Of a stretch of DNA of 28,077 nt, positions 17,347 through 25,934 are shown one piece after another (the first letter of the stretch is position 1; every line of letters starts with the position of its first letter). Source of the stretch: an uncultured Porphyromonadaceae bacterium (GTDB lineage: Bacteria; Bacteroidota; Bacteroidia; Bacteroidales; Muribaculaceae). A program made the position numbers and the translations under genes. The stretch spans positions 1-28,077 of the forward strand of contig CALEUL010000016.1 in NCBI GenBank assembly GCA_937921035.1, written 5' to 3'. Under the pieces are notes generated by a model. The model was not told the DNA's origin. It ran no database searches and saw nothing but the letters and a program-made list of their open reading frames with translations.

Positions 17347-19689
17347 TTAACGAAGCACCACTTTCGTGCTATGCTCGCCGTTGCGGCGGATATAAAGACC
17401 CGGTACCAGGTCGGCGGGAGCTACGCGGATACCCTGCAGGTTATACCACTCAACATTGCCGGCAACGGTAGCCTCTCCAACTGGAAGTTCTTCGATACCA
17501 GAGCCACCCTTTTTATAGAGAGCGTCGATATTGGTAAAGTCAAAGAATCCTGTAGCCTTGGCTCCCTCGGAAGGCTCTATAGCTATCTGGCTGAAATAAA
17601 TAGGATAGATACCGTCGTCCGTGAGGTCGAGATATTCACCGAAGTCAATAGTCCAGTCGGTTGATTCAGCACCTATTTCGGGACAGCTTACGCTGACAGG
17701 GCTTTTGCTGTTAGCTGCTCGGAAGTTTATTGTAATAGACTTAGGAGCGGCACCATAGGCCGAGGCATTTATACGCATACCAACGGGACGAGAGTAAATA
17801 TCGTCCTTGTACGACAGCCATATCTTGGCGTTGCGCACACTGGAACCCATTGTATAGTCCACACGCATACCGCTGCCAAGAGGCGAAGCGGAGACTGTAG
17901 AAACAGAGCTCTTTGTAATTTTCCAGTCATCGACGCTCTGAGCCACACCTGCGGCTTCACCGGGGGTAAGCTGTACAAGGGCGTTCAAAGTAATGGTCTG
18001 ATCTTTGTATTTGCCGGTGAGTGTGGCTGTGCCGTTTGCAATACCCATTGCATTGCCTTCGGCATCCACAGTAACAATCTCGGTATCGCTGCTTTCCCAG
18101 TCGAAACTTGCAGAGCGTACACGCACATAGTTGTCGCCTACCTTAGCCTGCAGACGGATGTTGTAAGGCTGCACGCCATCAAGAATAACGGTGGTATCGA
18201 CAGGCTCAATTGCACTCTCGGAGATATATACGGGCAGCTGTGCCTTTGCACTGCCGTAGCTGACAGTGAGCACGCCCTTGCCGCTTTCTGCCGAATAGAG
18301 CGACTTGCCATCTTCGGAAATAGTTCCGATTTCGGAACCGCAGCTTAGGGTGTAATCCTTAAAATCTGTGTCAATCATAACACCTGCGGCATTGAAAGCA
18401 AAAATCCGCGGGGTGTAGATGCCCATCGGAGGACAATCAAAACGCCAGTCGGCGAACGCAATCTCGGCTACCTCCTTGCTGTTCACATCGCCTTCCTTAA
18501 CGGCAAAGATACCGTTGGAAACAGAGCGTTCCGAACCGTCGGAGCAGCGGTTGCGTACACCCAGGGCACCTGCGTAAAGAGTCGAGGAACCACCGCCGTC
18601 AAGGTTGACACCTTCGGCAGCACCGGCATAGATAAGCATATCGCCAAGCATACCGGTTGTAACACCGGCCGAAACACCGCGACCGTCGATAACCATCATG
18701 ACAATCTTGTTACCGTCGGCGCTGACACCAATACCGGTGCGGGGATGGCGGTCTTTGGCATCGCCGCGCTCGCCTTCGCTGTTAAGGTTCTCTCCGCCTC
18801 CGACGTTCTTGGGATTGCCGCTTACACACTGCAGGGGATAAATCTGTGTGCCGTCGCTAAGCACGGGAGCATGCATCTCCACAATATCACCGATGTGCAG
18901 CCCCTGGACAAATGCTTTGGCTGAGCCGCGGCCGTTGATAACGAATCCACCCTCGGGAATGGTTGCGTCTCCAGTGAAAGTAGGCTCGCCTGTTACACGC
19001 AGCTTATAGTCGTGGCCGGCACGGAATGTCTCGCCATCGGCAAGCACTGCTGTTACCTCGGCGCTGTTAGAAGCATAATCCTGCTGGTTGGAGGAACCCC
19101 AGAAACGAGAGGTATACAGGCTAACGGCATTGTCGGCCGATGTATTGTTTACTACTTTGAACGGTGCCGACGCTCCGTTGCAGCTTGCAGTACCTTCCTT
19201 GAAATTAAGACGGCCGATACGCGCTACGGCATTCTCGTCGACGGTGAACTGGTAGCTGCCATCCGATGTACGGTATATCTCGCCGTCTACGATTGTGGCG
19301 TTTGTGGGAGTACCGACAATACTGCTGCCGTCGGTAGCCCTGCCACTGGTGAAGTAGAAGTCGCCGTTAACACCCGAGAAATAATTCGTTGTCGCGTTGC
19401 TGTACTGAGCGGCCATCTGGGACACGCGCATATTGCCGGCCAGCTTGGGGCCGTTGACAACACGGAGGCTTACGCCGGGAGTACTCTTGTCGATGGTAAG
19501 ATAGAAAATATTCAATGCATGGGGACCGGAAAGATGCAACGCGGTCTGCGTTGTTCCCGGGCCAACCTTAGCATGGAAAGTTGTGTCGATTGTCATGGTT
19601 TCACCGCCGAGGATGATTGTCGGTTTTTCGGCAAACGCCACAGAAGGCAATACAGCCACGGCCAATGCGGTAAGTGCTAAATTTTTCAT
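17347..19689 (-). CDS. Secreted phosphodiester glycosidase-family protein (NAGPA/DUF2233) with Ig-like domain and C-terminal tail
   Basis: The 780-residue protein has a signal peptide (MKNLALTALAVAVL...AFAE). The NAGPA/DUF2233 domain covers about 60-400, with FSGVNGDFY, HPRTGIGVS (Arg317), VIDGRG and VNLDGGGSSTLY (Asp364), then RSVSNGIFAV. This is the domain of the human uncovering enzyme, which cleaves GlcNAc-1-phosphodiesters on mannose 6-phosphate tags. Bacterial members are thought to act on sugar phosphodiesters. A bacterial Ig-like (Big_2-type) segment lies near 510-600 and a beta-rich module near 610-730. The final 40 residues (WYNLQGIRV...GLYI...TKVVLR) look like a Bacteroidales C-terminal sorting-type tail. 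The start ATG lies 4 bases after the glycosyltransferase stop. The real substrate is unknown. Confidence 0.85.
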   Translation of the reverse strand: MKNLALTALAVAVLPSVAFAEKPTIILGGETMTIDTTFHAKVGPGTTQTALHLSGPHALNIFYLTIDKSTPGVSLRVVNGPKLAGNMRVSQMAAQYSNATTNYFSGVNGDFYFTSGRATDGSSIVGTPTNATIVDGEIYRTSDGSYQFTVDENAVARIGRLNFKEGTASCNGASAPFKVVNNTSADNAVSLYTSRFWGSSNQQDYASNSAEVTAVLADGETFRAGHDYKLRVTGEPTFTGDATIPEGGFVINGRGSAKAFVQGLHIGDIVEMHAPVLSDGTQIYPLQCVSGNPKNVGGGENLNSEGERGDAKDRHPRTGIGVSADGNKIVMMVIDGRGVSAGVTTGMLGDMLIYAGAAEGVNLDGGGSSTLYAGALGVRNRCSDGSERSVSNGIFAVKEGDVNSKEVAEIAFADWRFDCPPMGIYTPRIFAFNAAGVMIDTDFKDYTLSCGSEIGTISEDGKSLYSAESGKGVLTVSYGSAKAQLPVYISESAIEPVDTTVILDGVQPYNIRLQAKVGDNYVRVRSASFDWESSDTEIVTVDAEGNAMGIANGTATLTGKYKDQTITLNALVQLTPGEAAGVAQSVDDWKITKSSVSTVSASPLGSGMRVDYTMGSSVRNAKIWLSYKDDIYSRPVGMRINASAYGAAPKSITINFRAANSKSPVSVSCPEIGAESTDWTIDFGEYLDLTDDGIYPIYFSQIAIEPSEGAKATGFFDFTNIDALYKKGGSGIEELPVGEATVAGNVEWYNLQGIRVAPADLVPGLYIRRNGEHSTKVVLR

Positions 19690-19693
19690 AGAA

Positions 19694-20620
19694 TTAATTA
19701 TGGATTTTTGATATTAAACGTGTGGAACGTAACCCCAACATCGCAACAGCCGCGCCGATACGGTTTTTGCCGCGGCAATGGCGGTCGCCGAGAATGGCTG
19801 CCCGCATCTTGCGCAACTCTTTCCAGCATCGTATGGCAATTTCGGGCCTATCGTTTGCGACTGCGAGGTTGAAAATATTGAAATATGCGCTGAAACGACG
19901 ATTCTGCACCGCTCCGGGATATCTGGCGCCGTGTTTGGCGGCAATATTGTCCACTGCCCAAAGTGCGTCGGCACGTGCATCGCTCCACGTATTGATGAAA
20001 CTGTCCGGATTATTCACATATCGGTAAACGATCTTTCCGGTAAAGGCGATTTCCGATGCTCTGGCATAGATGTCAGGACAGAATTCCAGGTCCTCGTATC
20101 TTCTGCCGTGTTCAAAGCGCACGGTGCCGTCGAACAGACTGCGACGATACAGCTTGGCGCATGCCGATTCATGGAAACCTGGATACTGGTACAGAGTGGC
20201 TTTGATTGCCGTGGACGACGCTATGCACACTGGATGCCTGAGGATACTGTTGTCCTTGAACTGCCCTACGGCTATGTCGGCCTTGGGGAAGCGTTCGAAA
20301 AGGCCGAGCAGTTCCTTCAATCCACCATGTACAAGCTCGTCGTCGGAATCCAGAAAAGCGATATAATCGCCCGTGGCGGCGCCCATACCCGTATTCCGTG
20401 CATCGCTCACACCTGTCCCGGTACTTCTGAGACACTTTATCTCCATTTCAGGATATCGGGATACATAGTCCTCCATACGGGCATAACTGCCGTCTGTGGA
20501 GTTATCGTCAACAAGGACAAGTTCCACAGCACAGCCTGTCTGCGCCGCTACGGAAAGGACACAAGCGTCGAGGTAGCGTTCGGAATTGTGAACCGGCACA
20601 ACCACAGATACTTTAGCCAT
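19694..20620 (-). CDS. Family 2 glycosyltransferase (GT-A fold)
   Basis: The 308-residue cytoplasmic enzyme opens with the GT2 hallmark VSVVVPVHNSERYLDACVLS. It then has LVLVDDNSTDGS (nucleotide-sugar binding, about 35-44), SDARNTGM (72-79) and the metal-binding FLDSDDE (89-95). A late YEDLEF acidic motif resembles the catalytic base region of bacterial surface-glycan GT2 enzymes. No membrane segment is visible. It would transfer a sugar from a nucleotide donor to a lipid-linked or other cytosolic acceptor, but donor and acceptor are not predictable. It starts 2 bases after the GHL10 stop and ends 4 bases before the NAGPA start. This implies coupled translation with two exported glycan-active enzymes. 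Confidence 0.9.
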   Translation of the reverse strand: MAKVSVVVPVHNSERYLDACVLSVAAQTGCAVELVLVDDNSTDGSYARMEDYVSRYPEMEIKCLRSTGTGVSDARNTGMGAATGDYIAFLDSDDELVHGGLKELLGLFERFPKADIAVGQFKDNSILRHPVCIASSTAIKATLYQYPGFHESACAKLYRRSLFDGTVRFEHGRRYEDLEFCPDIYARASEIAFTGKIVYRYVNNPDSFINTWSDARADALWAVDNIAAKHGARYPGAVQNRRFSAYFNIFNLAVANDRPEIAIRCWKELRKMRAAILGDRHCRGKNRIGAAVAMLGLRSTRLISKIHN

Positions 20621-20622
20621 AG

Positions 20623-22089
20623 CTATTTAACCAATACGGGATTGGACGGCTCCGATTCGTTGTTTACACGGTCGAGTGCGGTTATCACGTACACGCCGGG
20701 GGCTGTAGTCGTGAACGAAGGCTTGCCAACGACCTCCAAAAGAGCTTCTGAATTATTTGTATCTATATTATCTGCATCGTCAAAACGGTAGACGGCATAG
20801 CGAACAACGTCTGTAGCAGCATTTTTTGTCTTTGGAGCCTTCCAGCTGATAACACCGTCTTTAAGGCTTACCCCCGACACTGTCGCAGGTGCAGCATCGC
20901 TTATCCAAGTGTACGCTGGCACTATTGCGGGAGTACTTTGGAATTTAGTGCGCAAGGAATCGGCCACACCTCCTGTATTAGACGTAACGGAATAGCCTGG
21001 CCACCAGCAGTTGCCCTTTATGTTCTCACCTTTGCGGGCCAGTTCGATCTTGTGGCGGAGCTGGGTTTTCTCGGTAGAGGGAGCAAGGTCGGCCATTTTC
21101 ATTGTTCGGCCGACATCCTGACCTATATACAAGTGCCTGCTCTTGCCGGCGTTGTCGTTCCACCAGTCCACAAGAACCATATACGATGCAGCCTTATGTG
21201 CGAGATCCCAGTACAACTGCGGAAGCAGGTAATCGATCCATCCTTTTTCTTCCCACAGCAAAACGTCGGCATAGAGTGCATCGTAGTTCTGAAGACCGTT
21301 TGTATCGCTGCCGCGCGGATCACTCTTCTTGTTGCGCCAGATGCCAAAAGGACTGATACCGAAGCGAACCCAGGGCTTTATGGCATAAATACGCTTATGC
21401 AGATCCTCTATCAGCAAGTCTACATTCTTGCGCCTCCAGTCTCCGCGGTCCATTCCTTTGCCGTACTTGGCAAAAGAAGCGTCGTCTCCAAACTTCTTGC
21501 CTTCTACAGGATAAGGGTAGAAATAATCATCGAAATGGATACCGTCTACATCGTACCGCGATACTATATCCTCCACAACCGACCCGATAAACTCGCGGTT
21601 CTCGGGCATACCGGGGTCAAAATAGAGTTTTCCGTCGTAACGGATAAAGCGTTCGGGGTGCTTATGATATATATGCCCCTTCGGCAGAGTTTGCTTGGCC
21701 GAGGTGGTAACACGGTAGGGATTGAGCCACGCATGCAGTTCCATGCCGCGGGAATGGCATTCCTGCACCATAAATTCCAAGGGATCCCAGAAAGGTTGAG
21801 GAGCATTGCCATTGTCGGTAAGGAAACGGCTCCAAGGCTCAAGTTCACTCTTATAAAAAGCATCGGCCTGCGGACGTACCTGGAACAACACAGCATTGAC
21901 GCCGGAGGCTTTCAGCTTGTCGAGCTGATTGCGCAGATACTTTATATTTTCGTCGGTAGACTGACGATGATACTGATCCTGAAACACTGTGTGGAGCCAT
22001 GCTCCGCGAAATTCACGTTTAGGGTTCCCGGCATTTGCGGTAAGGCTGCCTAAAAGAAGTGCGATTGCAAAATAATTTCTAATCTTCAT
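20623..22089 (-). CDS. Secreted family-10-like glycosidase (GHL10/DUF187) with C-terminal Fn3-like domain
   Basis: The 488-residue protein has a type I signal peptide (MKIRNYFAIALLLGSLTANA). A GHL10/DUF187 TIM barrel spans about 22-370, seen in EFRGAWLHTV, NAVLFQVRPQADAFY, LHAWLNPYR, GIHFDDYFYPYP (Asp187-Asp188), GISPFGIWRN and DYLLPQLYW. A fibronectin III-like domain covers about 395-488. E. coli DigH, of the same broad family, cleaves peptidoglycan strands stripped of peptides. Other members remain uncharacterised, so an envelope glycan substrate is likely but unproven. The frame extends to an ATG at 22173, but those 28 residues are not signal-like, so the ATG at 22089 was chosen. It is the first gene of the tight GHL10-GT2-NAGPA-thioredoxin set. 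Confidence 0.87.
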   Translation of the reverse strand: MKIRNYFAIALLLGSLTANAGNPKREFRGAWLHTVFQDQYHRQSTDENIKYLRNQLDKLKASGVNAVLFQVRPQADAFYKSELEPWSRFLTDNGNAPQPFWDPLEFMVQECHSRGMELHAWLNPYRVTTSAKQTLPKGHIYHKHPERFIRYDGKLYFDPGMPENREFIGSVVEDIVSRYDVDGIHFDDYFYPYPVEGKKFGDDASFAKYGKGMDRGDWRRKNVDLLIEDLHKRIYAIKPWVRFGISPFGIWRNKKSDPRGSDTNGLQNYDALYADVLLWEEKGWIDYLLPQLYWDLAHKAASYMVLVDWWNDNAGKSRHLYIGQDVGRTMKMADLAPSTEKTQLRHKIELARKGENIKGNCWWPGYSVTSNTGGVADSLRTKFQSTPAIVPAYTWISDAAPATVSGVSLKDGVISWKAPKTKNAATDVVRYAVYRFDDADNIDTNNSEALLEVVGKPSFTTTAPGVYVITALDRVNNESEPSNPVLVK

Positions 22090-22309
22090 GATATTGTCTT
22101 TATCACGCGAAGATAATGATATATTTCCATATGGTTTGCATAATAACCACAAAATTTTACTTTTATTTACCATTATCGTGAGGGAATTCGCGTTCTGAGG
22201 GCGTTATACCCGTACACAAAGAAGGATTTGGCATAACATCCCTCTTCCTATATATCGAGTAGTGATACTGGATATATCGGTTCTCATAAATAAATAGTTG
22301 AAACGTGGG

Positions 22310-22352
22310 AAGGTCCCGACAGAGAGCTGCCGGGACCTTCTTTTTTTATTCG
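22310..22352 (+). terminator. Long hairpin with plus-strand T-tract between valS and the GHL10 gene
   Basis: GAAGGTCCCG and CGGGACCTTC form a 10-base stem, extended by partial pairing around GACAG/CTGCC. On the plus strand it runs directly into TTTTTTT and then ATT. On the minus strand it follows the valS stop by about 15 bases, so it probably also ends valS, although the minus-strand tail (CCCACGTTTC) is poor. No plus-strand gene is visible upstream of it. The rest of 22090-22310 holds only A/T-rich leader sequence. Confidence 0.6.
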
Positions 22353-22366
22353 TTGTCTGAAAAAAC

Positions 22367-25051
22367 TTATTTCAAGGCTTCGAGAGATGCACGGAGTGTA
22401 GCGAGCTTAGCATCTGCATCTGATAATTTTTTACGTTCGCCGGCAACGACAGCCTCGGGAGCATGTGCCACGAATCGTTCGTTGGACAGCTTCTTCTCAA
22501 CAGAGGCGCGAAAACCTGTGAGATATTCGATTTCCTTGTTTATACGTTCTATCTCGGCCTCGGTATCTACATTGGAACTGCGGGGAACATTGAATTCCAC
22601 GGAACCTACCATGAAGGCCGTTGCGGCTGCGTCCTTGGCGGCATTCTGCTCTATGCTTTCCACACCTGCGAGCTTGGAAACAACAGGGCAGATTTCAGAG
22701 TCCACCGTGCCGATAACGCGAAGGACAAGTTTCTCGCGCTGCGGAATGTTCTTGCGGGCACGCACGCTACGCACACCGTTTACAATTTCCTGGGCCTGCG
22801 CCATCTGTGCAAGCACTTTCTCGTCAACTTCGCCACCTACAGGCATGCTTGCATACATAATGGACTCACCGGCGGCGCGGCTTGCAAGATTTTGCCACAG
22901 TTCCTCGGTAATGAACGGCATGAAAGGATGGAGCATGCGCAGCAGATCGTCGAAGAAAGTCTCAACTTCCTTAAAACTGCGTGCGTCGATAGGTTCGCCG
23001 TAGGCCGGCTTAATCATTTCAAGATACCAGGACGAGAAATCGTCGCGGAACAGACGGTAAACAGCCATCAGAGCCTCGCTGATGCGGAACTTGCCGAAGA
23101 GGTCCTCAACCTCGGCCAGTGTGGCGTTAAGACGGCTGCGGAACCAGCGGAATGCGTAGGCATTGATTTCTGGCTGCGTCAGACTGGCGTCTACTGTCCA
23201 GCCACGATACAGACGGAACGCGTTCCATATCTTGTTACAGAAATTTCGACCCTGTTCGACAAGTTTGTCATCGTACATGATATCGTTGCCGGCGGGAGCT
23301 GCCAGCATAAGACCCATACGCACGCCGTCGGCACCGTAATTGGCGATAAGTTCCAGAGGGTCGGGAGAGTTGCCGAGACTCTTGCTCATCTTTCGGCCTA
23401 TGGCGTCGCGCACGATACCGGTAAAGTAAACGTTGTTGAAAGGCTGCTTGCCAACATATTCGTAACCTGCCATAATCATACGGGCAACCCAGAAGAAGAT
23501 AATATCGGGGCCTGTTACGAGCGTGGCTGTAGGATAGTAGTAATTTATTTCCTCGTTGCCGGGATTATTGATACCGTCGAAGTTAGTAATAGGCCACAGC
23601 CAGGAGGAGAACCAGGTATCGAGGGCGTCGGGATCCTGACGGAGGTCGGAAGCCTGCAAATCGGGGTTGCCGCTCTCCTTGCGCGCTTTTTCAAGTGCCT
23701 GCTCAGCATTGATAGCTACAACAAACTTCTCGGGCTCGTCTTCCTTGTTGTAGAAATATACTGGAATACGGTGGCCCCACCACAACTGACGGCTGATACA
23801 CCAGTCCTTGATATTCTCGAGCCACAGGCGGTATGTAGTTTTATATTTTTCGGGTACAAAGCGGATTATATCGTCCATAACGGGCGCAAGGCTCTGCTTT
23901 GCAAAGTGCTCCATGCGCACAAACCATTGTAGCGACAGACGCGGCTCGATGGGCACCTTGGTGCGTTCGGACAGACCTACGTTGTTCACGTAGTCCTCTA
24001 CTTTCTCCATCAGTGCTGCTTCCTGCAGATCTTTGGCAATCTGCTTGCGCACATCAAAACGGTCCATGCCTACATACATTCCGGCAACCTCGGCAACCGT
24101 GCCGTCCTCATTGAAGATGTCGATAATCTCCAGTTTGTGCGTCTGGCCGAGCATGTAGTCGTTCTTGTCGTGGGCCGGAGTAACCTTGAGGCAACCGGTA
24201 CCGAATTCGATGTCTACATAGCGGTCCTCGATAACCGGAACGACACGGTTAACCAGCGGGACGCATACTTTGTGGCCCTTGAGCCAGGTATTCTTAATAT
24301 CCTTGGGGTTGATACACATGGCGGTATCACCCATAATAGTCTCGGGACGCGTCGTAGCCACAACGGCATAGTAGCGACCGTTCTCATCCTTATGTACAAC
24401 GTTGCCCTCCTCGATAATTACCGGAGCTTCGTCGGCAACATAATATCTCAGGTAATAGAGTTTCGACTGTTCTTCCTCAAAGAAAACCTCGTCGTCGCTG
24501 ATGGCAGTGCGGTTCTGGGGATCCCAGTTCACCATACGCAGGTCGCGATAGATAAGCCCTTTGTCATAAAGGTCTACAAACACTTTCAGCACACTCTCGC
24601 TGCGCAGCGGGTCCATTGTAAAGGCCGTGCGCGACCAGTCGCATGAGGCTCCGAGCTTGCGCAGCTGCTGCAGGATTATGCCGCCATGCTCGCGTGTCCA
24701 GTCCCAGGCATGCTCGAGAAACTGCTCGCGAGTAAGATCGGTTTTCTTTATGCCGTCCTTAGCTAATTTGGCGATAACCTTTGTTTCGGTAGAAATTGAA
24801 GCATGATCGGTGCCGGGTACCCACAGAGCGTTCTTACCCTGCATACGGGCACGACGCACAAGGATATCCTGAATTGTATTGTTGAGCATGTGTCCCATAT
24901 GGAGGACACCGGTAACATTTGGCGGGGGGATAACCACCGTATAGGCCTCGCGGGCATCGGGGTGCGATTCAAACAGTTTGTTCTCAAGCCAGTAGGCGTA
25001 CCATTTGTCCTCTACTTCGGCGGGATTGTATTTCTGCGGTAGTTCGTTCAT
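22367..25051 (-). CDS. valS: Valyl-tRNA synthetase
   Basis: This class I aminoacyl-tRNA synthetase charges tRNA-Val and edits mischarged threonine. The 894-residue product shows the signature HIGH motif as HMGH (51-54) after PPPNVTGVL, and KMSKS at 554-558 (GRKMSKSLGNSPDPLE). The editing domain (ATTRPETIMGDTA) lies near 230-260, followed by TPAHDKNDY. An anticodon-binding domain and a C-terminal coiled-coil arm (IERINKEIEYLTGFRAS...) complete the protein. Length and domain order are normal for ValRS. The start is ATG at 25051, with a TAnnTTTG promoter box close upstream. A hairpin lies after the stop. Confidence 0.97.
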   Translation of the reverse strand: MNELPQKYNPAEVEDKWYAYWLENKLFESHPDAREAYTVVIPPPNVTGVLHMGHMLNNTIQDILVRRARMQGKNALWVPGTDHASISTETKVIAKLAKDGIKKTDLTREQFLEHAWDWTREHGGIILQQLRKLGASCDWSRTAFTMDPLRSESVLKVFVDLYDKGLIYRDLRMVNWDPQNRTAISDDEVFFEEEQSKLYYLRYYVADEAPVIIEEGNVVHKDENGRYYAVVATTRPETIMGDTAMCINPKDIKNTWLKGHKVCVPLVNRVVPVIEDRYVDIEFGTGCLKVTPAHDKNDYMLGQTHKLEIIDIFNEDGTVAEVAGMYVGMDRFDVRKQIAKDLQEAALMEKVEDYVNNVGLSERTKVPIEPRLSLQWFVRMEHFAKQSLAPVMDDIIRFVPEKYKTTYRLWLENIKDWCISRQLWWGHRIPVYFYNKEDEPEKFVVAINAEQALEKARKESGNPDLQASDLRQDPDALDTWFSSWLWPITNFDGINNPGNEEINYYYPTATLVTGPDIIFFWVARMIMAGYEYVGKQPFNNVYFTGIVRDAIGRKMSKSLGNSPDPLELIANYGADGVRMGLMLAAPAGNDIMYDDKLVEQGRNFCNKIWNAFRLYRGWTVDASLTQPEINAYAFRWFRSRLNATLAEVEDLFGKFRISEALMAVYRLFRDDFSSWYLEMIKPAYGEPIDARSFKEVETFFDDLLRMLHPFMPFITEELWQNLASRAAGESIMYASMPVGGEVDEKVLAQMAQAQEIVNGVRSVRARKNIPQREKLVLRVIGTVDSEICPVVSKLAGVESIEQNAAKDAAATAFMVGSVEFNVPRSSNVDTEAEIERINKEIEYLTGFRASVEKKLSNERFVAHAPEAVVAGERKKLSDADAKLATLRASLEALK

Positions 25052-25074
25052 TGCTGTTGTGTTTTTTCAAAGTG

Positions 25075-25082
25075 CAAAGGTA
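25075..25082 (-). promoter_or_regulatory. TAnnTTTG promoter box for valS
   Basis: Minus-strand 25082-25075 reads TACCTTTG, an exact Bacteroidota -7 element 24 bases upstream of the valS ATG. This predicts a short leader of roughly 15-20 bases. TTTG occurs upstream, but not at the ideal -33 spacing. Confidence 0.6.
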
Positions 25083-25283
25083 CGACAAATCCACAAAATA
25101 TCACCACACGGCCCCATTTTTTTCTGACGAAGCGGTTTTATGGCATGGCGGATTCATTTTTCCGCAGAAAAAAAATGAGACTATAAAAAACTGAACAAGG
25201 TGTTGCTGTGTTCTACATTTATTAATAATACGGTTATCTTGAACCGAAGCAAAAATAACATAATTCATTACAAACCGCCGTTT

Positions 25284-25931
25284 ATGTCCGAACGCTGTCT
25301 ACGCCCGTTGCAAAACTTCGTCATCTTTATGCTGGCGGCTTTCTCCGCGCTCAATATCTACGGGCAGAAAAAGGATTCTCCGTATAGCGTATGCGATGAT
25401 TGTCTTTTTGTTATTAAGAGCAATCTTCTCTACGACGCTATCCTAACCCCTGATATCGGTGTTGAAATATCGGTTTCACCAAAAGTATCCGTAGGTATCG
25501 AGGGCGTGTGTGCATGGTGGAGCAAGAACAGCGCCCACCGATACTGGCGCATACGCGGCGGTTGGCTCGATGCTTCATGGTGGTTCGGAGACGCCTCGCG
25601 GCAGTACCGGCTAACAGGCCATCATGCAGGAATTTATGCATCGATTCATGATTACGATTTCGAATTCGGCGACAAGGGATGGCAATCGTCTCGACCCACA
25701 TTTGGTGTCGGCCTCACCTACGGTTACTCTTTTCGTCTTAACAGACATCTGAACCTCGACCTGTGCGTACGCGCCGGATATGCTGGCGGACGCGTAACGG
25801 AATATAGGCCCATGTGCGGCACATATACCGCAATACGAGAGCGAAGCAATAATTATTTTGGCATTACGGGCCTTGGCATAAACCTGGTATGGTTTACCGG
25901 GCTGTGTAAATCCTGCAAACAATCCCGTTAA
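25284..25931 (+). CDS. DUF3575 domain-containing exported protein, first gene of a fimbrial operon
   Basis: The 215-residue protein starts at the ATG at 25284 with a signal-like N-terminus (LQNFVIFMLAAFSALNIYGQ). The frame opens earlier with a GTG at 25200, but that extension is not signal-like. The body contains IKSNLLYDAILTPDIGVEIS, VCAWWSK, a repeated RIRGGWLDASWWFG region, HHAGIYASIHDYDFEFG and VGLTYGYSF. This is the pattern of DUF3575, a small outer-membrane beta-barrel-like family often found beside Bacteroidales fimbrial genes. Four cysteines in VCDDC and LCKSCKQ near the two ends are unusual for a barrel. The next gene begins 3 bases after the stop. The family's exact role in fimbrial assembly is not established. 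Confidence 0.82.
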   Translation: MSERCLRPLQNFVIFMLAAFSALNIYGQKKDSPYSVCDDCLFVIKSNLLYDAILTPDIGVEISVSPKVSVGIEGVCAWWSKNSAHRYWRIRGGWLDASWWFGDASRQYRLTGHHAGIYASIHDYDFEFGDKGWQSSRPTFGVGLTYGYSFRLNRHLNLDLCVRAGYAGGRVTEYRPMCGTYTAIRERSNNYFGITGLGINLVWFTGLCKSCKQSR

Positions 25932-25934
25932 AAA

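Noticed and set aside
22090..22173. 28-residue N-terminal extension of the GHL10 protein
   Set aside because: The extension is not signal-like, while the internal ATG at 22089 begins a clear signal peptide.
22255..22290. Repeated GATATAT elements flanking an AGTATCACTACT palindrome
   Set aside because: Short A/T-rich matches that could arise by chance. No gene start is at a suitable distance.
22211..22294. 27-codon minus-strand frame upstream of the GHL10 gene
   Set aside because: No ribosome site, no recognisable motif and very short. Not distinguishable from chance.
22463..23932. 489-codon open frame on the plus strand
   Set aside because: Antisense to valS, no domain pattern, no start signal.
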